Source of the DNA: Salinactinospora qingdaonensis
GTDB taxonomy: Bacteria; Actinomycetota; Actinomycetes; Streptosporangiales; Streptosporangiaceae
Direction of reading: 5' to 3'
Assembly: GCF_039539445.1 (NCBI RefSeq)
Contig: NZ_BAABDD010000003.1
Coordinates: 248,001 to 312,000 of the forward strand
DNA: 64,000 nt
The position numbers were made by a program, and so were the translations under genes. The notes under the pieces were generated by a model. It made no database searches, was not told where the DNA came from, and saw nothing but the letters and a program-made list of their open reading frames with translations. Shown here in pieces: positions 34,027-41,734 of this stretch. Each line of letters begins with the position of its first letter. Position 1 is the stretch's first letter.

Positions 34027-35027
34027 GCCAAGAGGCCGAACGCGGTGCCACGCTGCTGAACGTAGAAGAGTTGTCCGTCGAGGTGCTGACCTCGACCGGC
34101 TGGACCGGCGTCACCGACACCGTGTCGTTCCAGCTGCGCCGCGGCGAGGTGATGGGGCTGGTGGGCGAGTCCGGGTGCGGCAAGTCCACCACGGCGCTGG
34201 CGCTCATGGGGCTACTGCCTAAAGCGAGCGCGCGCGTGGCCTCGGGCACGGTGTGGCTGGACGGCACCGACCTGTACTCGCTGTCGCGACGCCAGTGGGA
34301 GGACCTCCGCGGCGACGACATCTCGATGATCTTCCAGGAGCCGATGTCGAGCCTGCACCCCGCTTTCACAGTCGGCGAGCAGATCGCCGAGTCGGTGCGG
34401 CGCCACCGCGACCTCGGCCGCCGCGACGCCTGGCAGCGCGCCGTCGCCCTGCTGGAGAAGGTCGGCATGCCCGAGGCACGCGCCCGCGCCACCTGCTACC
34501 CCCACGAGTTCTCCGGCGGCATGCTGCAACGGGTGCTCATCGCGATCGCGCTGGCCTGCGAACCGAAGGTGCTGGTCGCCGACGAACCCACCACCGCCCT
34601 CGACGTGACCGTCCAAGCCCAGATCCTGGACCTGCTGCGCAGCATGGGCGCCGAGTTCGACCTGTCGATCCTGCTGGTCACCCACGACCTCGACGTGGTG
34701 GCCGACATCTGCGACGAGGTGGTGGTGATGTACGCCGGGCAGGTGGTGGAGCAGGCCACGGTCAAGGAGTTCCTGCACGCGCCCCGCCACCCCTACAGCC
34801 GGGCGCTGTTGGCCGGGTCGCGGCCCGACGGCGACGACAGCACCGAACTGCACTGGATTCCCGGCGCGCCCCCGACGCCGGGAGCGCTGCCGCCGGGGTG
34901 CCGCTTCGAGCCCCGCTGCGCCCACGCCCACGACCGGTGCCGGGCCGAGGAGATCGCCCTGCAACGCCACCCCGATGGGAGCGCGCACCGGTGCGTGCTC
35001 GATCTGAGCGCCCCGAGAGGTGAGTAA
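34023..35027 (+). CDS. ABC transporter ATPase (DppD-like)
   Basis: 334 aa. Walker A GESGCGKSTT, signature EFSGGMLQRV, Walker B VLVADEPTTALD and switch His in LLVTHDLDVV. The C-terminal oligopeptide-transporter extension includes the Cys-rich phrase PPGCRFEPRCAHAHDRC. It overlaps neighbours by 4 and 8 bp. Works with the second ATPase to drive uptake. Confidence 0.93.
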   Translation: MSQEAERGATLLNVEELSVEVLTSTGWTGVTDTVSFQLRRGEVMGLVGESGCGKSTTALALMGLLPKASARVASGTVWLDGTDLYSLSRRQWEDLRGDDISMIFQEPMSSLHPAFTVGEQIAESVRRHRDLGRRDAWQRAVALLEKVGMPEARARATCYPHEFSGGMLQRVLIAIALACEPKVLVADEPTTALDVTVQAQILDLLRSMGAEFDLSILLVTHDLDVVADICDEVVVMYAGQVVEQATVKEFLHAPRHPYSRALLAGSRPDGDDSTELHWIPGAPPTPGALPPGCRFEPRCAHAHDRCRAEEIALQRHPDGSAHRCVLDLSAPRGE

Positions 35028-36045
35028 GGTGTCCCGCGACATATTGACACTCGACGACGTACACGTCGCGTTCTCGCCGCAGGGCCTGTTCCGGCGGCGC
35101 ACCGCCCCGGTGCGGGCGGTACGCGGGGTCAGCCTCGGCGTGGGCGAGGCCGAGTCGGTGGGTCTGGTGGGCGAGTCCGGGTGCGGCAAGTCCACGCTGG
35201 GTCGGGTGGCCGTGCGGCTGCTGTCGCCCACCTCAGGCACCGTGTCGTTCCAGGGCCAGGCCATCCAGGCGCTGCCCGAACGTCGGATGCGCCCGCTGCG
35301 GCCGGGGTTGCAGATGGTGTTCCAGGACCCCTACTCGTCGCTGGACCCGTCCATGACGGTGGGCGACAGCGTCGCCGAACCGCTACGCGTGCACGAGCGG
35401 CTTTCCGGCGCCGAGCGCCGGGCGCGCGGGCGGGAGATGCTGCACCTGGTGGGGTTGGAGGAGCGCCACCTCGACCGCTACCCCCACGAGTTCTCCGGCG
35501 GGCAGCGCCAGCGGGTGGCGCTGGCGCGGGCGCTGATCCTGAACCCGCAGGTGGTGGTGTGCGACGAGGCGACCAGCGCCGTGGACGTCTCCACCCAGAA
35601 CCAGATCCTGGCGCTGCTGCGCGAACTGCGCCACGACCGCGGGATGGGGTTTTTGTTCATCAGCCACAACCTGGCGGCCGTGCGCCACGTGGCCCAGCGG
35701 GTCGCGGTCATGTACCTGGGCAAGGTCGTCGAGACAGGGCCGACCGCGCGGGTGTTCGCCGCGCCGGCCCACCCCTACACCCACATGCTGTTGACGAGCG
35801 CGCCGGGAGCCTCGCGGCGCGGCGCAGGCGGGGCGACGCCGGTGGGAGAACCGCCCAGCCCGGTGAACCCGCCGGCGGGCTGCCCCTTCCAGACCCGCTG
35901 CCCCATGGTGATGGAACGCTGCCGCGTGGAGATGCCGGCGCCCACCCCCGTGGACGGCGGCGGCGAGGTCGCCTGCCACCTACAGACCGACGGCCCGCAC
36001 CTGGCCGGCCGCCCCCTGCCCGAGACACTGCGCGCGGGAGTGTGA
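35020..36045 (+). CDS. ABC transporter ATPase (DppF-like)
   Basis: 341 aa. Walker A GESGCGKSTLG, signature EFSGGQRQRVALARAL, Walker B VVVCDEATSAVD (with the usual DEPTS changed to DEATS), switch His in FISHNLAAV, C-terminal CPFQTRCPMVMERC extension. A second in-frame start 9 bp downstream is possible. The stop overlaps the GTG of the following SDR. Confidence 0.93.
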   Translation: MSKVSRDILTLDDVHVAFSPQGLFRRRTAPVRAVRGVSLGVGEAESVGLVGESGCGKSTLGRVAVRLLSPTSGTVSFQGQAIQALPERRMRPLRPGLQMVFQDPYSSLDPSMTVGDSVAEPLRVHERLSGAERRARGREMLHLVGLEERHLDRYPHEFSGGQRQRVALARALILNPQVVVCDEATSAVDVSTQNQILALLRELRHDRGMGFLFISHNLAAVRHVAQRVAVMYLGKVVETGPTARVFAAPAHPYTHMLLTSAPGASRRGAGGATPVGEPPSPVNPPAGCPFQTRCPMVMERCRVEMPAPTPVDGGGEVACHLQTDGPHLAGRPLPETLRAGV

Positions 36046-37034
36046 CCGTGGCCGGCAGCACGGGACCCGGCCCGCCGCTTACGGACCGACACACCGCCCC
36101 CGGACAGCCGCCCACCCGCCACACCCCCACCCACAAAAACGCGACAGTGGCGGCCGACGACACGGAACCCGGCGTGCTGGCCGGGCGGGCGGTGGTGGTC
36201 ACCGGCGCCGGCCAAGGGCTGGGGCGCGCGTACGCGATCCACGCGGCGGGCTGCGGCGCGGCGGTCGTCGTCAACGACGTCGACGAGGCGCGGGCGCACG
36301 AGGTGGCCGAGGAGATCGCGGCGGCCGGCGGCACGGCGGTGGCCGCCGGCCACGACGTCAGCGACGCCGAGCGGGCACGCGACCTGATCGAGGTGTGCCA
36401 GGACGCCTTCGGCAGCGTGGACGGGCTGATCAACAACGCCGGCCGCTACCACGAGGCGCTGCCCTGGGAGGAAGATCCCGAACGGCTGCGCGCGCTCCTG
36501 GCGGTCAACGTGCTCGGCACGATGTACTGCGGCGGCGCGGCGGCCGCGGCGATGGCGCGCCAAAGCCACGGGGCGATGGTCAACGCCTCCTCCGGCGGCG
36601 CGTTCGGCTTTCCCGGAACCGGCGCCTACGGGGCGAGCAAGGCGGCGATCCTGTCGCTGACGTACTCGTGGGCACTGGACTTCGAGCCGGTGGGGCTGCG
36701 GGTCAACGCGATCTCGCCGATGGCGGCCACCCGCATGACCAGCAGCGCGTTCGCCCGGTCGCTGGTGCCGGCCGACCGCACTCCCGAACGCATCGCCCCG
36801 CTGGTGACCTACCTACTCAGCGACCGCGCCGCGGGGGTCACCGGGCAGTTCTTCCGTTTCGACGGGCAGCGGCTGCGGGTGGTGCCCCAATACGCCTTCA
36901 GCGAGCACCCCGAGGTCGAGAACGCGCAGTGGGACGTGGCCGCGGTCGACGCGGCCCTCGCCGGCCCGCTCGCCGACCACCTGGCCCCCTACGGCGTGGA
37001 GCGGGTGGCCCCGCCACGCAGCCGGGGCCGCTGA
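36042..37034 (+). CDS. Short-chain dehydrogenase/reductase
   Basis: About 330 aa with a disordered Thr/Pro-rich first 40 residues, then GAGQGLGRAYA, NNAGRYHEA, catalytic Ser in VNASSGGA and YGASKAA. The C-terminal extension (VVPQYAFSEHPEVENAQWDVAAVDAAL) is longer than in classical SDRs and resembles multifunctional-enzyme-type dehydrogenases that oxidise 3-hydroxyacyl-CoA. It is coupled to the transporter by overlap, so transporter and oxidation of the imported compound are probably linked. Confidence 0.85.
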   Translation: MTVAGSTGPGPPLTDRHTAPGQPPTRHTPTHKNATVAADDTEPGVLAGRAVVVTGAGQGLGRAYAIHAAGCGAAVVVNDVDEARAHEVAEEIAAAGGTAVAAGHDVSDAERARDLIEVCQDAFGSVDGLINNAGRYHEALPWEEDPERLRALLAVNVLGTMYCGGAAAAAMARQSHGAMVNASSGGAFGFPGTGAYGASKAAILSLTYSWALDFEPVGLRVNAISPMAATRMTSSAFARSLVPADRTPERIAPLVTYLLSDRAAGVTGQFFRFDGQRLRVVPQYAFSEHPEVENAQWDVAAVDAALAGPLADHLAPYGVERVAPPRSRGR

Positions 37035-37135
37035 CCGCGCGACTGGTGACGGGCAGCATGATCCTCGCGCGTGTTGCCGCTACGTGCTGTCTTTCGAACG
37101 GCTGGGGCGTGGGGTGCGTGGGAATAGTCTTTCGC

Positions 37136-37170
37136 CGCTCGTGCCTCGATCGCTGCGCGATCTCAGCAGC
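37136..37170 (-). repeat. Dispersed palindromic repeat copy
   Basis: CGCTCGTGCCTCGATCGCTG start, GCGATCTCAGCAGC end. Preceded by GAACGGCTGGGGCGTGGGGTG, as in other long copies. Confidence 0.8.
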
Positions 37171-37279
37171 CTGGGGGAGGCGCCGGGTTGAGGTGGCACG
37201 GATGTCGGCACTGTTGGCTCGGAACGGGGTGGATGACGGAGGGCAGCGACGGCCAGTAGTGGGCCAGCTGGGCGTTGGA

Positions 37280-37408
37280 TCGGTGCTGTGAGATGGGAGC
37301 GAGGTCACAACGAAGAGCGGCGACGACGAGCGGTGGGCCAGGGAGACGCTGAGTCGGTGCTGTGGGATGGAGGCGAGGTCACAACGGAGAGCGGCGACGG
37401 GCGGTGGG
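37280..37408. repeat. 74-bp-spaced imperfect duplication
   Basis: TCGGTGCTGTGAGATGGGAG (37280) and TCGGTGCTGTGGGATGGAGG (37354) start two similar units of about 55 bp that share GCGAGGTCACAACG and GAGAGCGGCGAC-like stretches. Confidence 0.55.
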
Positions 37409-37489
37409 TTGGGCGGGTGTGGTGTGGGCTCGGGTTCGTTGGGGGCGGGTGCGGGTAGCCGCCGTGGGGTCAGGGAGGGCGGGGCCATC

Positions 37490-37565
37490 ATGATCATCGC
37501 GAGTGTTACTGCTCGGCGACACGGAGAAGTCGAGATCGCTGAGCGACGACACTCGTGATGATCAT
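37490..37565. repeat. Long imperfect hairpin
   Basis: ATGATCATCGCGAGTGT (37490-37506) pairs with 37549-37565 at 16 of 17 positions, with an inner GCTCGGCGA/TCGCTGAGC stem. No coding capacity; possible cruciform or regulatory RNA structure in a gene-free stretch. Confidence 0.45.
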
Positions 37566-37737
37566 GGCGAAGCGAAACGCGACACACCGGGCATAACACG
37601 CCCTGGCAAAGCGCCACGAACCCCCGACCGGCCTTCCCCGAAGGCGGAACGCGCCGCCACCACCCCGAAAGACGCCACAATCCCGGCAAACCGGCCCCTA
37701 AGCGGTCGCCGCCCCACCCACGACCACCATGATCACG

Positions 37738-37795
37738 ACGAGGATGCCTGATCGGCGATCCTCGATCGCGAGGATCGCCGATCAGGCATCCTCGT
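37738..37795. terminator. Perfect 27-bp-stem hairpin
   Basis: Arms 37738-37764 and 37769-37795 are exact complements around an ATCG loop. The arm contains GGATGCCTGATCGGCGATCC. It could be a bidirectional terminator, but no gene ends within 500 bp, so another role is possible. Confidence 0.5.
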
Positions 37796-37900
37796 GACAG
37801 CCACGACGCCCAAACCACCCCCACCATCACACCCGCCCCTCATCCCACCCCCGCCAACAGCACCGGCGCCCAAACCACCCCCACCCCAACGCCACCCCAA

Positions 37901-37935
37901 GCTGCCGAGATCGCGAAGCGATCGAGGCACGAGCG
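37901..37935 (+). repeat. Dispersed palindromic repeat copy
   Basis: Consensus copy inside the left 259-bp unit. Confidence 0.85.
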
Positions 37936-38159
37936 AACAGAGAACACCCCCACGCACCCCGCACGTCAACCGTCCGAAGACGGCACCCGGCCGGGAACCC
38001 CCAGCCGCAGCATCTGACCGGTCATCACGGCGGCCGCGGGCGAGGCGAGAAACACCAGCAGCTCCAAGAGTTCACCCAGCGACTCCCCCAACCCGGCGGC
38101 CAAGACGAACACCCCGTTGGCGCGAATACCCGCCTCGACCCACCCCAACGCCACCCCAA

Positions 38160-38194
38160 GCTGCCGAGATCGCGAAGCGATCGAGGCACGAGCG
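38160..38194 (+). repeat. Dispersed palindromic repeat copy
   Basis: Consensus copy inside the right 259-bp unit, 30 bp beyond the stop codon of the SDR. Confidence 0.85.
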
Positions 38195-38224
38195 AACAGA
38201 GAACACCCCCACGCACCCCGCACG

Positions 38225-39110
38225 TCAACCGTCCGAGAACGGCACCCGATCGGGAACCCCCAGCCGCAGCATCTGACCGGTCATCACGGCGGCCGCGGGC
38301 GAGGCGAGAAACACCAGCAGCTCCAAGAGTTCACCCAGCGACTCCCCCAACCCGGCGGCCAAGACGAACACCCCGTTGNNNNNNNNNNNNNNNNNNNNNN
38401 NNNNNNNNNNNNNNNNNNNNNNNNNNNNNNNNNNNNNNNNNNNNNNNNNNNNNNNNNNNNNNNNNNNNNNNNNNNNNGGCGCGAATACCCGCCTCGGCCC
38501 ATTCCAAGGCCAGCGACCGGGTCAGCGAGGTCAGCGCACTGATGGTGGCCTGCCGGGCGGCGTCAGCGTCATCAGTATCGGCAGCATCCTCGGCCAGGAC
38601 GAGGAGCGCGCCGGGGGCGGCGGCCAGCGCGGCGTGGCAGCCGCGGGCCAGCAGGAAAGCCGTCTCCAGCGTGGTGGCCACGTCGCCTGGCCAGTCCGAC
38701 CAATCTGGCCAATCCGGCCGGTCGGGCCGACCGGTTCGGCCATTGCCCGCCGACTTCTGGACCGTCTGGCAGCGGCGCAGGTCCAGCAGGCACAGGTCTG
38801 CTCCGGCCTCCCCCAGCGTGGTGGCCAGCGCGGCGGCGACCGTGTCGGGCTCGGCGAGGTCGCAGGGCAGCGAAGATCCGGTGAAGGTGGTGGTCAACTG
38901 CCACCCGCCGTCGACCGTGGTGGCCGGCTCGCCGCTCTTGGCCGCGGGATCGGGGCGCAGCTCCAGCACGCGCGCACCCGTGGTGGCCAGCGCCTCGGGT
39001 AGGTCGGCGGGCGACGCCGCACCGCCGCCGGGGCCGGGGGTGGGAGTGGCCACGACGACCGTCACGGCGCGCGGTGTCTCGGGGCGCAGCGAGGCCGGCG
39101 GGGCGCTCAT
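38225..39110 (-). CDS. SDR-like (ketoreductase-type) protein split by an assembly gap
   Basis: The gene starts at 39110 (4-bp overlap with the HMG-lyase gene), runs to LEWAEAGIRA at the right edge of the gap and resumes at its left edge as NGVFVLAAGLGESLGELLELLVFLASPAAAVMTGQMLRLGVP, stopping at 38225. Joining the two sides reproduces exactly the sequence found in the neighbouring tandem copy, so the gap is probably empty or filled by whole 259-bp units. The Rossmann part is atypical: no clear TGxxxGxG and no YxxxK, so it may be a non-catalytic or divergent SDR. It would act with the HMG-lyase-like enzyme. Confidence 0.6.
38379..38477. other. Assembly gap (N run)
   Basis: Located inside an SDR gene exactly at a tandem-repeat boundary, so it likely reflects collapsed repeat units. 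Confidence 0.95.
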
Positions 39111-40039
39111 CGCCGCCCCTCCCCTGCCGTGTCACCGGCGGGGGCCGGGAACAGGCCGGCGCGGCTGAGCGAACTCGGGGGTTCGATGCCGAGGGTGTCG
39201 GCGAGCCACCGCGCGTCCACGAGCAGCCGCGGCAGGTCCAAGCCGAGGTCGTAGCCCATGCGGCCCAGCGTGTAGGCGAGGTCTTCGGTGGCGACGTTGC
39301 CCGAGGCCGCGGGGGCGAAGGGGCAGCCGCCGACCCCGGCGAGGCTGGCGTCGAGTGCGGTGACGCCCGAGCGCAGCGCCGCGACCGCGTTGGCGACGCC
39401 GGTGCCGCGCGTGTCGTGGAAGTGGGCGCGCAGCGGCACGCCGGGGGCGATCGACGCGGCGGCGGCGAAGCGCTCCTCCACGTCGGTGGGCGCGCCCACG
39501 CCGATGGTGTCGGCCAGCGCCAACTCGTCGGGGGCCAGCTCGGCGACGGCGCGCAGCACTGCCCGCAGGTGGGCCGGGCTGACCTCGCCTTCGAAGGGGC
39601 AGCCGAACGCGGCCCCCACGGTCACGGTCAGGCGCACCCCGTCGTCCCTGCTCCGCCCGCGCACGGTCGCCGTGGCGCGCAGCGCGTCGGCCACCGAGAC
39701 GCCCTGGTTGCGGCGGCTGAAGGTCTCGGTGGCGAGGACGACCATGTTGACCTCGCGGAAGCCGGCGTCGTGGGCGCGTTGGTAGCCGCGCTCGTTGAGG
39801 ACGAGGGCGGTGTGGCGCACGGGGCCGTCGAGCGGCAGCAGCGCGGCGAGGTCGTCGGCGTCGGCCATTTGCGGCACCCGGTCGGGGCGGACGAAGGCGG
39901 TGGCCTCGATGCGGCGGGCGCCGGCGTCGGCGGCGCGGCCGATGAGGGCGCGTTTGTCGGCGGTGGACAGCACGGTCGTCTCGTTTTGCAACCCGTCGCG
40001 CGGCGACACCTCGACGATCTCTGCCGTGGTCACGGACAT
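39107..40039 (-). CDS. Hydroxymethylglutaryl-CoA lyase-like enzyme
   Basis: 310 aa HMG-CoA lyase fold (DRE-TIM barrel). Diagnostic motifs: VEVSPRDGLQNE at the N-terminus, the HFHDTRGTGVANA metal-binding His pair and the active-site loop GVGGCPFAPAASGNVATED with its catalytic Cys. It would cleave HMG-CoA or an analogous 3-hydroxy-3-methyl acyl-CoA into acetyl-CoA and a ketoacid. GGAGGGGGCC precedes ATG. Divergent from the CaiB-type gene with a shared operator (40072-40087), linking it to the second TetR regulon. Confidence 0.9.
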   Translation of the reverse strand: MSVTTAEIVEVSPRDGLQNETTVLSTADKRALIGRAADAGARRIEATAFVRPDRVPQMADADDLAALLPLDGPVRHTALVLNERGYQRAHDAGFREVNMVVLATETFSRRNQGVSVADALRATATVRGRSRDDGVRLTVTVGAAFGCPFEGEVSPAHLRAVLRAVAELAPDELALADTIGVGAPTDVEERFAAAASIAPGVPLRAHFHDTRGTGVANAVAALRSGVTALDASLAGVGGCPFAPAASGNVATEDLAYTLGRMGYDLGLDLPRLLVDARWLADTLGIEPPSSLSRAGLFPAPAGDTAGEGRR

Positions 40040-40066
40040 GGCCCCCTCCAGCTACACCACACTCTA

Positions 40067-40096
40067 TTGCATCAACGTTTACGTAGATTGTATAAC
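40067..40096 (+). promoter_or_regulatory. Promoter with TetR-type operator in its spacer
   Basis: TTGCAT (40067-40072) and TATAAC (40091-40096) are 18 bp apart. The spacer holds TCAACGTTTACGTAGA (40072-40087), matching the TCAACG-N4-CGTTGA sites near 50.7 and 56.2-56.4 kb. A bound repressor would block this promoter and probably the divergent one. Confidence 0.7.
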
Positions 40097-40118
40097 AGGG
40101 GGGATAGGAGGACGAAGC

Positions 40119-41327
40119 ATGGTCGAGAGCACGTCAGCGCCACCGCTGGAAGGTATCCGCGTCATCGAGATGGGCTCGTTGATCGCCGGGCCGTTCTGCG
40201 GGCAACTCCTGGCCGACTACGGCGCGGAGGTGATCAAGTGTGAGCCGCCCGAGGTGGGTGACCCGATGCGCCAGTGGGGCCGCGAGAAGGCGCGGGGCCG
40301 CGCCCTGTGGTGGCCGATCATCGCCCGCAACAAGAAGTCGGTCACCCTGAATCTGCGCACCACCGAGGGCCAGGAGCTGGCCCGGGAGTTGGCGCGCGGC
40401 GCCGACGTGGTGCTGGAGAACTTCCGGCCGGGCACGATGGAGAAGTGGGGCCTGGGCTTCGACGCGCTGTCGGCGCTCAACCCCGGGCTGATCATGGTGC
40501 GCGTTTCCGGCTTCGGGCAGAACGGCCCCTACGCCACCCGTCCGGGGTATGGCGCGATCGCCGAGGCGATGGGTGGGCTGCGTTACGTGGTCGGCGACCC
40601 GGCCTCGCCGCCGAGTCGGGTGGGGATCAGTCTCGGCGACTCGCTGGCCGCGACCTTCGCCACGATGGGCACGCTGCTCGCGCTGCGCTCGCGGGAGCGC
40701 ACCGGAACCGGGCAGGTGGTGGACGCGGCGATCTACGAGGCGGTGCTGGCGCTGATGGAGTCGCTGGTGCCCGAGTATGCGCTGGCCGATTTCGTGCGCG
40801 AGCGCAGCGGCCCGATCCTGCCCAACGTGGCGCCGTCCAACGTCTACCCCACCAAGGACGGGGCGATGGTGCTGATCGCGGCCAACCAGGACACCGTGTT
40901 CCGCCGCCTCGCCGAGGCGATGGGCCGCCCCGAGCTGGGCGCCGACGAACGCTACGCCGGCCACACGGCGCGCGGACAGCACCAGGCCGAACTGGACGCG
41001 CTCATCGCCGACTGGACCCGCACGCTCAGCGCGGGCGAGCTGACCGATACGCTGCTGCGCCACTCCATCCCGGTGGGCCAGATCTACCGCGCCCCGGAGA
41101 TGCTGGCCGACCCGCACTTCACCGAGCGGGAGAGCATCATCTCCCGCCCCGACCCCGACCTGGGCGACGTGCCGATGCAGAACGTCTTCCCCCGCCTGGC
41201 CGCCACACCGGGCACCGTGCGCCACGTCGGACCCGCCCTGGGCGAACACAACGACGAGGTCTACCAGGGCCTCCTGGGCCTGAGCCGGGAACGCTACGAC
41301 GCACTGCGCACCGCCGGCACGATCTGA
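40119..41327 (+). CDS. CaiB/BaiF family III CoA-transferase
   Basis: 402 aa. Family features: GIRVIEMGSLIAGPFCGQLLADYGAEVIKCEPP, NKKSVTLNLRTTEGQELA, DVVLENFRPG, GFGQNGPYATRPGYG and the segment GQVVDAAIYEAVLALME carrying the catalytic Asp. These enzymes move CoA between carboxylic acids without ATP. GGAGGA precedes ATG 40119. Together with the divergent HMG-lyase-like gene it suggests activation and cleavage of a branched dicarboxylic acid. Confidence 0.92.
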   Translation: MVESTSAPPLEGIRVIEMGSLIAGPFCGQLLADYGAEVIKCEPPEVGDPMRQWGREKARGRALWWPIIARNKKSVTLNLRTTEGQELARELARGADVVLENFRPGTMEKWGLGFDALSALNPGLIMVRVSGFGQNGPYATRPGYGAIAEAMGGLRYVVGDPASPPSRVGISLGDSLAATFATMGTLLALRSRERTGTGQVVDAAIYEAVLALMESLVPEYALADFVRERSGPILPNVAPSNVYPTKDGAMVLIAANQDTVFRRLAEAMGRPELGADERYAGHTARGQHQAELDALIADWTRTLSAGELTDTLLRHSIPVGQIYRAPEMLADPHFTERESIISRPDPDLGDVPMQNVFPRLAATPGTVRHVGPALGEHNDEVYQGLLGLSRERYDALRTAGTI

Positions 41328-41550
41328 GGCTGGACGGCGAGGGCCGGTGGTAAGGGCTCCAGACGTCGATACAGCCTCGGCTAGCCGATTCGCCGCCGGT
41401 GCGCCTGGCGTTAGCATCACCCACCGGCACAGTGAGAAGCTCCATGCTGGCAGCGGCACACTCCGCCCGAAGGGGCCGCGGCTCGGCGTGACAGGCCGGG
41501 TGGCATGGCCGAATACGGCCATCACCGGTGACACGCTCATGACACAGGGT

Positions 41551-41584
41551 TACTTTCCTGGGGAGAGTCCCCCGACCAGGAAGG
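41551..41584 (+). promoter_or_regulatory. Leader hairpin covering the ribosome site of the peptide gene
   Basis: TTCCTGG (41555-41561) pairs with CCAGGAA (41576-41582); an inner GGGGA/TCCCC pairing is also possible. The right arm overlaps the Shine-Dalgarno AGGAAGG (41578-41584), so folding would hide it. Confidence 0.45.
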
Positions 41585-41590
41585 CCCCTG

Positions 41591-41734
41591 ATGGGCGGCA
41601 AACACGAAAACCCCGACACGCCCGAGGACGGCGGCAGCGGCGGCAGCGCGGGCACTGACGGCGACAAACCCAACAAGCACGGCAGCGAAGACTTCCCCAC
41701 CCCCAGCGGAGACGGGACGGCCCCCGGAAAGTGA
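41591..41734 (+). CDS. Asp-Gly-rich small peptide, candidate RiPP precursor (47 aa)
   Basis: A 47-codon gene too short for most gene finders. AGGAAGG lies 6 bp upstream of ATG 41591 and its TGA overlaps the GTG of the methyltransferase gene (GTGA), so the two are translationally coupled. The peptide is hydrophilic, without Cys, rich in Gly, Asp, Pro and Ser, and contains three Asp-Gly steps (D13-G14, D23-G24, D41-G42) plus SEDFPTPSGDG near the C-terminus. Asp-Gly is the preferred site for aspartimide formation by protein-isoaspartate-methyltransferase homologues, which fits a precursor of the imiditide type. This is an inference from context. Confidence 0.55.
   Translation: MGGKHENPDTPEDGGSGGSAGTDGDKPNKHGSEDFPTPSGDGTAPGK

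Larger units (their letters stand above)
37880..38378. repeat. 259-bp tandem duplication with palindrome and SDR 3' end
   Basis: Two units with a 259-bp period (palindrome starts at 37901 and 38160). Each holds CCCCAACGCCACCCCAAG, a palindrome copy, and the last ~50 codons of the SDR at 38225. The right unit is the genuine 3' end of the gene; the left is an extra partial copy with small differences (for example GAAGACGG versus GAGAACGG). The assembly gap at 38379 lies at the point where the next unit would begin. Confidence 0.85.

Noticed and set aside
36898..37830. 310-codon minus-strand frame
   Set aside because: Spans the end of an SDR gene and repeat-rich DNA; composition is low-complexity Arg/Pro and it has no motif.
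37966..38223. Separate 85-aa protein
   Set aside because: It is the duplicated C-terminal fragment of the SDR at 38225 read from the palindrome; no start signal.
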